Assembly (NCBI GenBank): GCA_028565635.1
Contig: JAOXYB010048114.1
Span: 1-12,056, forward strand
Direction of reading: 5' to 3'
Origin: Phoronis ovalis
Taxonomy: Eukaryota; Phoronida; Phoronidae
DNA length: 12,056 nucleotides
The notes under the pieces are model-generated. The model was not told the origin of the DNA. It searched no databases and worked only from the letters and a program-made list of their open reading frames with translations. A program made the position numbers and the translations under genes. Below, piece after piece: positions 1-9,671 of the stretch (position 1 is the first letter of the stretch; every line of letters starts with the position of its first letter).

Positions 1-8
1 AACGCGCG

Positions 9-167
9 TTACGCGCCGGCGGTTCGAAAAACATACCCTTTCACGCGAAATTTTGTTGGAACATGCGTACCCACTTTGATATTGACAACCCCCCCCAGGG
101 CTGTCCACATGTGCAGAGCCTGTACTAATCTTCTAATATCGCGAGCATCGTAAATGCTTCTTGCAAT
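9..167 (-). other. candidate terminal exon, unidentified (weak)
   Basis: On the minus strand a good splice acceptor (TTTGTAATTTCAG) precedes an open frame of 52 codons ending in TAA at 11-9. The product would read through VNIKVGTHVP and FRVKGYVF; I recognise no family. The stretch is richer in GC and CpG than the rest of the window, which fits coding DNA or a CpG-rich island. The plus strand is also open here from base 1 to a TAA at 151-153, so the strand is not settled. A plus-strand donor at 122 (GTACTA) would join in phase to the exon at 299. Treat it as a possible gene edge only. Confidence 0.25.
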
Positions 168-298
168 CTGAAATTACAAAGTATTTTTCAGTACGTGTTA
201 ATTAATTGCATGATTTAAATAAACAAACATGATTTTGTTGACGAATTTCTAACCTAATACTGAGAACAACGTGATTGTATGTTCTATGGATTTTGCAG

Positions 299-396
299 GC
301 ACATGTACAACTTTACAGCAAATGTTAAATGACATGAATGGTTTGAACAAAGTGACCCAAACAAGGAAACGTAGAAAATTAAGAAGGACATTATAA
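299..396 (+). CDS. candidate 3' terminal exon with basic C-terminus, unidentified
   Basis: An acceptor (GGATTTTGCAG) ends at 298 and is followed by an open frame to TAA at 394-396. The encoded end reads LQQMLNDMNGLNK and then a strongly basic tail (KRRKLRR) before the stop, which resembles a nuclear localisation signal. ATTAAA at 398-403 follows the stop very closely. The same frame is open back to an ATG at 286, so a 36-residue peptide is the alternative. I do not recognise the family. The upstream exons would lie mostly outside the window. It could also be chance, because the open frame is short. Confidence 0.3.
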
Positions 397-1639
397 TATT
401 AAAAAACAGTTCAGTTCCGGACCTCGTTTCTTTGCATCCGAGACCGAGATATTGTGTGCGAGAAGTCGGAAATCTGAAGTTTGTGGTAACGAGATCAACG
501 TAATGAGATATACGAGGAAAGACAGTCTGATAGACCTGTATTAGATGTTAATTCTAATAACGCTTCTAATGTAACAGAGTGATTTATGTGTATTCTGAAT
601 CTTGCCCAAGTTCATGTTGTCATTGTGAAGGAATGCAGCTACACGTCTTGAAAACAATGACATTCGAATTAAAGATAGATTTAAAGACGTCTCAACATAG
701 TTTGTACCATTGTAGCAGCACTATTTGTTGACAGTACACTGTACATACAATGGAACAATATCATATATAAAAAACGTTTGAAAAAGACATTCTGAAGTAT
801 AGAAATGTAGAACGAATTGAAATGGATATATTAGATGCTATAGCATAGCGCGTACCATTGAAGCTAGCTCTTTCTATATAGTGTTTATGCACGTTATCAG
901 AGACAATAATGTAAATAACATGTAAAAACTCGCTATTTTTTACTAATAATAAACTATTATTAATTAAACATTTGATGACATTCTGCGCGCAGGCACATTT
1001 ATTTAAAATGTATAACTTATAGGTTAAAATATCTACGTATTAGACGGTAACTGTACATTACTATTTAAGTGTAACATAGACACGGAGGATGACATCTGTG
1101 ACTGAAGAATTTCTGATTTCCATCATCCATAGTGAATGCATAAATCAGATATTGCTTGTACGGTTACGTTACATTTTGTAATGTACAGTGTCTCATAAGG
1201 TACAGTTACATGTAATTATCCCCATTTCTTCGACTGTTTCCTATCTGAGCAGGTCATAGTAACATAGATAACATTTGAACGTATTTGAACCTGACATGGC
1301 CGGAACCATCTGGCTATTCACATTTACTGATAACTTTAATAACAGTCTCATTTATGCATTATAAACCTGCTTGTTGGTTAATGCAGGAACGAGATATGAA
1401 TTAATTTGATGCAGACTTGCGTCATATTTAGTCTTTCTCATACTACCTTGACTTAAATTCGTTTGAGCCGCAATTGTTTAGGTAGATCCACGAGAATATT
1501 TAAACAGGTAAGAAATTTTGTGAAAAGAGGATTATTATATTGCTTAAGCTGCAAATACTTCAGCTATTAATAACAACTAAAATTATTCTAGCATTACATT
1601 GCAACATGTACAGCATCCGGATGGGCCTGTTATTTCAGT

Positions 1640-1640
<1 letters not shown>
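397..1640. other. non-coding AT-rich intergenic stretch
   Basis: I see no credible coding frame on either strand. There are several poly(A)-signal-like hexamers (for example around 946-952) and one clear inverted repeat at 1050-1189, listed separately. Nothing else stands out. Confidence 0.6.
1050..1189. repeat. inverted repeat, 12-bp perfect arms
   Basis: ACTGTACATTAC at 1050-1061 is the exact reverse complement of 1178-1189. Inside it, TGTAAC at 1070-1075 pairs with GTTACA at 1168-1173, so the arms continue imperfectly inward. The 140-bp structure has no open frame. A small foldback or MITE remnant is the simplest reading; no target-site duplication was found. Confidence 0.5.

Positions 1641-1642
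<2 letters not shown>

Positions 1643-1676
<34 letters not shown>
1643..1676. repeat. (TA)n dinucleotide microsatellite
   Basis: About 17 uninterrupted TA units, flanked by CAGTTAC and CATACTTC. This is a typical polymorphic simple repeat with no sign of coding. Confidence 0.97.
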
Positions 1677-1680
<4 letters not shown>

Positions 1681-2319
1681 CTTCATAAGATATATTCAGT
1701 TTGATTATTATACTTTTGACTAATAATAAGGCTTGTCAACACACCATATCACTGATACCGGAAAAGAAATTCTAGGAAAACAATATTTCAAGTGGACTGC
1801 AGTGTAACAAAGGCACGCATTCATGTTATTGAATTCAATGACCAATAGACTTCATTTTTGAATTCTCATCAAATTGTTTCTCATGATGACTGCAAAATAA
1901 CCCCATGACCTCTAGCATCTGCTGGATGACCTCTAACTCAGTGATTTTAAACTTCATGTTCGAAAATTTCATGCAATTTGAAAATTTGACCTTATGGTAA
2001 ATACTCCCAATCCTAATGGTTTCATGTCAAATTACATGCCCTCATGGTCGAATATATTGTCGTCACTGCATATTTCATTTATAGATTAACATTTGAAAGA
2101 GGACCAAAAATATAAAATTACCTTAATTATTGAACAAAGTAACCAAAAAAGGCATCATGAAGATGACCTTTATATAGCCCCATGCAGTAGGTAACCTGGT
2201 GCCATCATGTTTGAACCTTTATGATTTGACCTTTTCATCCCAAAGCCAACAATAAACCACAACCGGGATAGCACACATCTGGTTCCATGCCCATACATGT
2301 AACTGTCTTCAAATTATAG
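1677..2319. other. intergenic stretch with a TGACCT cluster, upstream of the five-exon gene
   Basis: There is no coding frame. TGACCT occurs five times on the plus strand at 1906, 1927, 1987, 2164 and 2227, two of them inside TTTGACCTT. TGACCT is the complement of AGGTCA, the nuclear-receptor half-site, but the spacings (21, 60, 177, 63) fit no standard direct or inverted repeat. The recurring pieces (TTCATG followed by TTTGACCTT) may instead be fragments of a decayed repeat. An upstream 5' exon of the following gene could hide here, but I could not identify one. Confidence 0.35.
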
Positions 2320-5001
2320 CTTGAACGGATGGAGCAAGAAATTAAAACGTCTTAAGGTGCCTAAAACATTTCAGTTCATGGCTGCAACTTTAGCAATGTT
2401 GATGTCGCCAGGAAATCGATACGGTGTAGTGTTGGTAGTTGCACTATTGTTGATGGGAATTTGCTATGGCTCAGACTTAGCAAAGAAAAAACTGCAGCTA
2501 AGAAAACTGCAGGTACAGTTGAGGTAAGTTCTTTTCCATGCTAGGTGATACAACAAAAAACAAGGAAAAACAAAAGTTCACATAACATTTCACTTCTCGC
2601 ACAAAAGGAGGAACAATACAGAGTTAGAATAAAAAGACTGACAGTACCAACTTGATTACAAAAAAGTCGAGCCGTCACACAGGGATGGAAAGGCTGATCC
2701 CTGATTGGTCAAACGTTTAATGACATATTTATTCACTCTGTAAAGTTGAAGGAATATAACGACAATTGAAAGACGTTATAGTTAAGAAGGCATGGAAAAC
2801 TAACGGATGAATTTATTTATACTGGCCAATGGAGTGAAGACATGTAGACATGTATAATATACCTCCACGCAAAACTATGCGTCAACTGTATCTTTCAGAG
2901 CGATGAAGCAGCAAACACGCGTGGCTTGTAAATTACCCGATAGTGGGCAACACCCAGTGGTTATGAAAACAATTGTTTCTATGACAGAAGTTAACAAGAC
3001 AATAGCTGAATTAGAAACTGAATTTGAAACAGTACTTAAAACCTATTTGAATTGTACACAAGCGACCACAATGCCATCTACGTCTACAATGAAAACTATA
3101 GCTGCTACAGGAGCTCTTACACCACAGACATTTTGGACAGGAAGTAAGATTGCATTGTATCGCCTTCGTTATAGACCCCACTGCATCAGATAATCCCGTT
3201 TGAAGTTATTGCATGCGCACTATTCCCAAAACGTTATATAGCAACACTGAGAATACACTTGACAATTGTACATGTTTGTTCATTAATAGCATTTTAATGA
3301 ATTAATCGTTTTATGGCAATGATAATATAAACTGATTGGCCCTCTTCATTTTAAATTATACATCAGACTACCCATTATACTGTTGTACGAACTAAAAAGA
3401 ACACTTTTAATGTTATTGTACCTTAAGTACTTAGAAAGTGCTACTTCAGACAATACCAAGTAATTAATACCAATATATTATTGACAGTTTCTCCTTTTAA
3501 AATTTACTGGTTATAGATTCAAGCTTTGATGACACTGCTTTCATAGTCACAAGAATGACGAACTGGACAGCTGACGATGGACTCAACTTTTTATTTCTAA
3601 AGGTAATTAATATGAATAATATACGTTAGTGCGTGATTCTAACGTTGGTCAAAATCAGACACGGTTAAATGCAGAATGACGTCCCAGCAGTACGACTTTT
3701 ACAAAAAATTTAAAATTTTGAAGCACACTCAATAACTATCCGTCATGCTAACTATAAAGTTTACTAATTCGCGGATAATAAATACCTTTATTTCGGGAAA
3801 TAATGTAGCAGCCTTTTTTATTTAAATTAGTTTATACTTATGGCGTTATGGTTAAGAAACGTGCATTTTACTTTAAAGGTCTATCGACTATCGGAATAAC
3901 ACAATGAGTGAGAAAACTACACGAATCAGATCTATGTAAAGAAAATATAGAATATTAGCTGCATTGCGCTAAAATCAGGTAATAGTGTCTTTCTTGCGTT
4001 TTAATTTTTAGGTGGAGCTACCAGTTGATGGTATGTCAAAATCTCCCGATTGGTGTCACGACTACCAAAGACTCTGCAGCCACTTTGGACGGCAACCTGT
4101 TGGTTGCCATCAATCATTTTATTACAATTATAAAATAGAAAAGTAAGATTTTGCAGGGTTTTTTTTAATATTGTCCAGTCGTAATGCATGCCCTATTTGT
4201 TACAGTGACTACTGAGAAGCTTTTTGCTCCAATTTAATTTGGATTGTTTTGTGAAGTCTTACTGACAAACTGCTGAAATCCAAAACTTAAAACTGTATCG
4301 TACAACTGGAAGAAATACTACATTTACGAAGAATTTGATATATATCCATATGTGCAAATTGCATGTAGTGTAAACAAATTATAAAAATGTACCTAATGTG
4401 ATGAAAATGCTGTGTCATGCAACGTGTTTATTGCTTTGTGCGAAGCTAGCTCGGCAAGAGACCAGTGTAGCATACAATGTAAAAGTTGCTTAATGTACAC
4501 TATTGTGCTGTCACCTTCTGTCGTCACATTCGACATGAAAAAATATTATTATCAACATCTATACTGCGCCAGACCTATGTCGTGAGATAATTTATAAAAC
4601 GTTTAAGGTTTTTATAGCAACTTTATACATATAATTTATCTCATGATTTAGTTCGTTGACTGAAGCAATTTTATTTATTTAGTTCATGTTACAAAAGTAT
4701 TATAATTGGTTTCTCTACATTAAGGCTAGCTGCATTGCTTTTTTGTAGTTGCTATCTTAAGTATACTTCAGCAAAAGAGGTGCGAACTTTAGGATGTGCA
4801 CCAAACTGGAGACTTGCCAATTTAGCAGCACAAGCGTTCCCCGATTTGACATATACGAGGGCACTCCCGTTTAAAAGTATGGCGTTCTATGAGTGCTCTG
4901 AGAGATGTACCAAGAACGCTGCCGGAAGTGGTACAGGTGTAACCAATATCAATAATGTTTTCAGTCTTTACAATAGAATTGGATATACTGTATGTTACTA
5001 A
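2320..5001 (+). CDS. type II membrane protein with eight-cysteine ectodomain (five exons)
   Basis: The exons are 2320-2523, 2899-3143, 3517-3602, 4012-4142 and 4749-5001. Donors are GTAAGT, GTAAGA, GTAATT and GTAAGA; acceptors are TTTCAG, TTATAG, TTTTAG and TTGTAG. Phases match at all four junctions. From the ATG at 2378 the product is 286 residues. An acceptor-like TTATAG at 2314-2319 just before 2320 suggests a further 5' exon; the frame has no other ATG upstream. Residues 15-31 form one hydrophobic helix, preceded by basic residues (KKLKRLKVPK) if the exon starts at 2320, which predicts a cytoplasmic N-terminus. A charged stretch that may be a coiled coil follows, then four N-glycosylation sequons (NKT, NCT, NSS, NWT). 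The C-terminal domain has cysteines at 174, 181, 191, 204, 219, 252, 256 and 285, including DWCHDYQRLC and GRQPVGC. From memory this resembles an uncharacterised mollusc extracellular domain; its function is unknown. I see no lesion. Confidence 0.8.
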
Positions 5002-5494
5002 ACAAGAAATTCACGATTGAAATTTATGAACACGTTTATATACTAGATTCTTACAACAAAGAGCAAGAACCGAAGGACAAGGCAATTTGATTAATATGTG
5101 CAATCAACACGAAACTATGTGTACTACATTCTTTATCAATAATAGAATAATAATCACTAGATAATATGTACTTTCAAGTGTTAATTATAAAATCTTTTAA
5201 AAAAGTAGTTTAATATCTCTCATCCATTTCATAGCCTGTGGGCTCGTCATTTACTGCATTTGGCACAGTGATTCGGAAAACAAAAGCTAAATATTTCTAA
5301 GTTGTAGAATATACTTTAAAAAACTGGGCATATCATGTTCGTGACATTTAACCTAGTTGACTACATGTCGATATTATCAAGGACTTTAAATATGCCAGAT
5401 CGATGTAATCAGTTTCGAAAAGAAAATGCACAGTCGGAAACATAGTTCTTGTTTCTGTTTCTATTCTCAGTAACATAACCTATAGGAAAATTAC
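5002..5494. other. 3' flank of the five-exon gene, with a possible alternative last exon
   Basis: No AATAAA lies close behind the stop at 4999-5001. A GTATGT donor sits at 4990, inside the last exon, and a pyrimidine-rich acceptor ends at 5234. From 5235 the matching phase is open for 21 codons to TAA at 5298-5300. Use of this exon would replace the last five residues and remove cysteine 285. The rest of the interval shows nothing. Confidence 0.3.
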
Positions 5495-6188
5495 CTTTAG
5501 GCTGAGCTAGGCCGTCCGGTATAATTTAAATAAAAATTCGTGACAAGTCTGCATTAAATGTTTTTCACGCAAACTAAATGTTTTCTGAAACTTTAACATT
5601 GATGCTATGTCATGGTAGTATTTTTGACTCATGTGTGCAACCCATGAATTTAATTAACGTTTTATGACACCTAATAAAAATCATAAGGTGCATCATACTG
5701 GAAAATCGGATTTAAATTCGAGCTAACTACGTTTTTAAGAAGTAAACGATTTCGCCTTTATCTGTTATGACCAATTTGTAAACAATAAGAATAATCTTTA
5801 AATCATTAATTAATATTTTGAAAAATATAATCTTTTTTATTTTGCTAAAAAGACTAAATTGATTATATAACCAAAATTCTTGGAACAATTTAAAATGGTC
5901 CATAACCAATTATGGGAGTATCGTTTACTTGCTAAAAATATAGTTAGCAAACGATTTGACCTACTGGCTTTTTCGTAGGATATACCTAATTATTTTATAG
6001 GGTGTCATTAAACGCTAATTAAATGTCATACATTTTACACAAAAGTTTGAAAATACATTTATAACATAGCTTGACTGTTAAAATTTTAGAAAACATCTAT
6101 TCTGTGTGAAAAAAAATGTATTGCGGATTTTTCACGAATTTTTATTTAAACACCGTAAACAGTGACGAGGGTCCAGCTTAGCCTTAAG
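5495..6188. repeat. foldback (long inverted repeat) element, about 694 bp
   Basis: Successive blocks on the left pair with reverse-complement blocks on the right around one centre near 5836-5841. The pairs are 5495-5511 with 6173-6188 (imperfect), 5525-5543 with 6132-6150 (19 of 19), 5578-5625 with 6049-6095 (diverged), 5648-5671 with 6001-6024 (22 of 24), 5740-5750 with 5920-5930 (11 of 11) and 5764-5772 with 5897-5906 (one indel). The arms thus run almost to the centre with little loop. No transposase frame is present, so a non-autonomous foldback or MITE-type element is the best reading. I found no convincing target-site duplication. An open frame on the minus strand inside it is a by-product of AT-rich arms. 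Confidence 0.85.
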
Positions 6189-6322
6189 AAACTCTGATTG
6201 ACAGTTGACGATTTAGTTTATTTTCCATTACGTTTTTAAAGCTAAAAATAGTAACAAAAATAAAGAGTTATGCCGGATATAGGCAAACTAAAGTGCGTAA
6301 AATATGTTTTCACTCAAAAGAG

Positions 6323-6370
6323 ATGTTTTCTAAAACTTTAACATTCAAGCTATGTCATAATGGTATCTTC
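6323..6370 (+). repeat. third, solitary copy of the foldback arm sequence
   Basis: This segment matches the left arm block at 5578-5625 in direct orientation and the right arm block at 6049-6095 in inverted orientation (shared core ATGTTTTCT, AACTTTAACATT, GCTATGTCAT). It carries TCAAGC, as the right arm does. Similarity extends upstream to about 6300 (GTTTTCAC). It is probably a fragment of a second element or a partial duplication of an arm. Confidence 0.7.
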
Positions 6371-6602
6371 AAAAAGGAATGTTATAAAATGCATTTATGC
6401 TAATTATTGCCGAGTTAATTGTTAGTTTATTATACCTGATTTACTGTGCATCTCAATTACATACATATTTTCATATCAATTGACATATTTACGTAATCAT
6501 GATACACAGGTGCAATTATCGCTCGTTGGCATAAATGTGCCTTATTATGTTTGAATATTAAGTTGCTGTTAATAAACGTCGTATAATAATTTTAAAAGAA
6601 AT

Positions 6603-6768
6603 ATTGCGCGGTACGAAAGCCGATATATTGCGCGGTACGGAAGCCGGTATATTGCGTGGTACGGAAGCCGGTATATTGCGCGGTACGGAAGCCGGTATAT
6701 TGCGTGGTACGGAAGCCGGTATATTGCGCGGTACGGAAGCCGGTATTGCGCGGTATGGAAGCAGGTAT
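6603..6768. repeat. 24-bp CpG-rich minisatellite, seven units
   Basis: The unit is ATTGCGCGGTACGG followed by AAGCCGGTAT. The units are 6603-6626, 6627-6650, 6651-6674, 6675-6698, 6699-6722, 6723-6744 (2 bp short) and 6745-6768. Units 2 to 6 alternate between GCGCGG and GCGTGG, which gives a 48-bp higher-order period. The outer units (1 and 7) carry private substitutions, as expected if the array grows from the middle. Each C-type unit has four CpG sites in otherwise CpG-poor DNA. Because 24 is a multiple of three, frames on both strands stay open through the array; these are not genes. Confidence 0.97.
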
Positions 6769-7145
6769 CATGAGAATAGGTACTAAACGGTACTTGCGCA
6801 TAATCTGAGAAATCGTGGTTAATAAGCATTTTCAACCGTCACGGAGTTCTAACAAGTTACAGGGCTGGCCAATTGAAAGATATAATTGGCGAATCTGATG
6901 ATAGCACTAATATGTGATGAGAATCTGATTGGACAAGAGGTTCGTAGATTTTATAATAAATTCAAATGGAAATAATCGTAGATACAGGAATTTGAGCCCG
7001 ATTGTATGTAAAATATTTGTGTATTAAACTGTAAAATAGGACAATTGTCGTCTCATAAATGCTATTCATTTAGCTCCGACAATGTTGTGGATTTAATTTT
7101 TTTAGTAATAAAACGCCATCGTGTACAGTATTTTATTCTACAAGA
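6769..7145. promoter_or_regulatory. 5' flank of the receptor pseudogene, CCAAT-box-like motifs
   Basis: CCAAT at 6869-6873, and its complement ATTGG at 6885-6889 and 6928-6932, lie 215-280 bp before the receptor ATG. The first two sit in a small hairpin (GCCAATT / AATTGGC). There is no clear TATA box. This could be the old promoter of the receptor, but motifs this short occur often by chance. Nothing coding is seen. Confidence 0.25.
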
Positions 7146-8320
7146 ATGAAGACAGATGTTTTTTATTTGTTCCTGCTATGTGTTTTGCTAACGAGCACAT
7201 GCATCGGATTCTTTTCTGTGCCACATTTACCGACAAAGCAATACATAAAAGATGGCCAGTTGAATCTCGGAGGACTATTCCCAGTGTCAAGTCGTTCTCG
7301 AGATCAACCGTGTGGCTCCACGTTACGGAGTCTATCATCAGTTCAGACAGTCGAAGCTATGGTGTATACAGTTGACAAAGTAAATAACAACACCGAATTA
7401 TTACCTAACATTCAGCTAGGATACGCAATACTCGACGATTGTCATAAACCGACAACTTCCCTCGCGCAAGCAAGCTTTAAGGTTTTTACCACAAAATAAT
7501 TCGGATACTAGTACCAATGACACTAATTCATTCGAAGAATATAAGACAAGCTTGGATATTGTTGGTGTTGTGGGTCCATTAACAAGTTCCAGCAGCATTG
7601 AAGTTGTTAGCCTATTAGATGTTTTTCGTATTCCTGAAATAAATTATTCGTCGACCAGTGATGAGTTGAGCAATAAAGACACTTATCCTTACTTTTTACG
7701 CTTAGTTCCTCCCGATAAATTACAAGTCCAGGCAATGGTCAGTATTCTTGTTCAGTTCAACTGGACTTACATTTCTCTTATTTATGCGGAAGGAAGCTAT
7801 GGAGAAACTGGAGCAAACACTTTACGTAAATTGGTTGCAGCAATAAACATATGTGTTGAAGTCGATGAATCAATTAATTTCGAATTCGTATTCGTTTTCT
7901 CAATTTCAATATGACAACATAGTTGATAAACTTGTGAAGAATTCCAATGCTAAAGCAGTTGTATTGTTTATGGGACCTAATCATGCTAAATTAATTTTAG
8001 CCGCAGCTAAACGAGCAAACGCAACTGGCACATTTATTTGGATTGGGAGCGACGGCTGGGGTGCACGTTTTAAAAATTTAGGGAATGAAATAGATGCTGC
8101 ACATAGTGCCTTGACCTTGACCTTAAGGGCAAAAGACGTACCGTTACCAGATTACGCAGTTTATTTCCAGAAGTTAAATCCAGGAAATAGACAAAACAAT
8201 CCTTGGTTTCGACAATACTGGGAACATTATTTTGGATGTTCTTTTGAAGAAAACACTGTTTTGCCACCATGTGAATACATTCATAAAATCACATGGGAAA
8301 ATGGCTACAACCCACCCCAT

Positions 8321-8323
8321 TAG
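8321..8323 (+). other. in-frame TAG stop inside the receptor ligand domain
   Basis: The frame open from about 7900 meets TAG here and continues in the same frame as IMDCVYTFAHA, the segment that closes the ligand domain in this family. An alternative is a shift in the preceding C-rich run (CCCACCCC) combined with a small insertion at GATCATGGAT, since the +1 frame reads PLASVID, also family-like. Either way the frame is broken at this point. Confidence 0.8.
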
Positions 8324-9265
8324 CTTCAGTTATCGATCATGGATTGTGTTTATACATTTGCACATGCTATCCACGCCCTTGTTCTAGACAATTGTCCTTC
8401 TCTGCAAGGTACCGCAGTCAGAGACTGTGTCACAGGGCCTCTACTGTTGCAATATTTGAAACAAATTATATTCACTGGACAACTCGGTACTGTTAGCTTT
8501 GATAGCAAAGGATATATATTAGGGCAATACATCGTTCAACAAATAGTGGCAAATGGCGACGAACATGAACAACAAGATATTGCCATTTGGGATGCGCGGT
8601 TTCAATCACTAATAACTAACGTTAAAACTAAATCTATCATTTTGCCTGCTAATATGTTATCACCTGATATCAAAATACCCGAATCAGTTTGCAGTAAGCC
8701 TTGTCTGGCTGGTGAATTTTATACACAGCAGGAATTACTGTGCTATTGGTTGTGCAAACGGTGTAGAAACAACGAGCGGGTGAGAAGCGATAGTCGAGAC
8801 TGTAAACCATGTCCAAAATACACCTGGCCAGATCAGAAAACTTTTACTACGTGCGAAACTATATTACCCGATTATATTCAATGGGCTGATCCATTGGGCA
8901 TATTGCTTGTTGTATTAAGCGTTCTAGGAATAGCAGGAACAGTTGGAACATGCACATTTTACATTAAAAACAATGGCAAGAAACTCATCAAAGCTTCTAG
9001 TCGAGAACTGGCTTATATACTGCTGACTGGTATTCTAATGGGTTTCGTGACAGTCTTCGTTTTACTAGCGGTTCCAAGTAAAGCCACGTGCTATGTAGGC
9101 TACTTTGGCTACACACTAAGCTTAACCTGGGTGTATGCCCCTTTATTATTGACAAGAACGAACAGAATTTATCGTATTTTTGAATCTGGGAAAACCAACA
9201 TCAAACCTAAATTTGTTAGTCCTAGATCGCAAGTTATGGTGGCCTTTGTCATAATATTTTTACAG

Positions 9266-9671
9266 GTAATATTCTAAAAAATAATTTGTTCATGCCTAAC
9301 TGCGCATGCATGGTTCAACTTTTTCTCCTTTTCTCCTTCAAGTTGTTTTTCGGTTATAAACTATCATTTTGGAATTGCTTTTTGATTCTTCATAACTAAT
9401 TAGATACATATAAGTAGAGCTATCATTTGATTACATTTCGTAATGACTTGGTTTTACTATACTGCACATAAAGCAATCAGCTGTTGCAATTGGTTCCTAA
9501 AAACAAAAGCAAACAAAAATCCTATTATTGAACTATCAATATCTCGTTATCACTACCCTGTAATCGTAAAAATGAAAAAACGATTATTATTGGCTAAAGC
9601 GAAAGATTGAATAAAACGCTACTGCAGGTTAGAAACTACTTCTTATATTAACAAATATTTTGATCTTACAG
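9266..9671 (+). other. candidate intron in the receptor, between helices 4 and 5
   Basis: The coding frame is open to CAG at 9263-9265 and is then followed by GTAATA; family similarity resumes after TTACAG at 9666-9671. The 406-bp insert is phase 0, has stops in the reading frame and has no recognisable content. The nine bases TTACAGGTA occur at both edges (9260-9268 and 9666-9674). This is partly expected from splice consensus, but would also fit a tandem duplication or an insertion with a target-site duplication. Confidence 0.7.

Noticed and set aside
2321-2377. Start at TTG 2321
   Set aside because: TTG is not a normal start in animals; the open frame there is better explained by a splice acceptor at 2319.
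4001-4189. Minus-strand open frame opposite exon 4
   Set aside because: It is the antisense of a conserved exon with matching splice sites on the plus strand.
5727-5909. Minus-strand open frame of 60 codons
   Set aside because: It lies inside the foldback centre, is rich in F, I, K and L as AT-rich DNA predicts, and has no motif.
6603-6768. CRISPR array
   Set aside because: The units are head to tail without spacers, in animal DNA.
6569-6835. Open frames on both strands across the minisatellite (repeats such as RGTEAGIL or AIYRLPYR)
   Set aside because: The unit is 24 bp, so any frame without a stop in one unit stays open through the array. They carry no start context, no other motif and no extension beyond the repeat.
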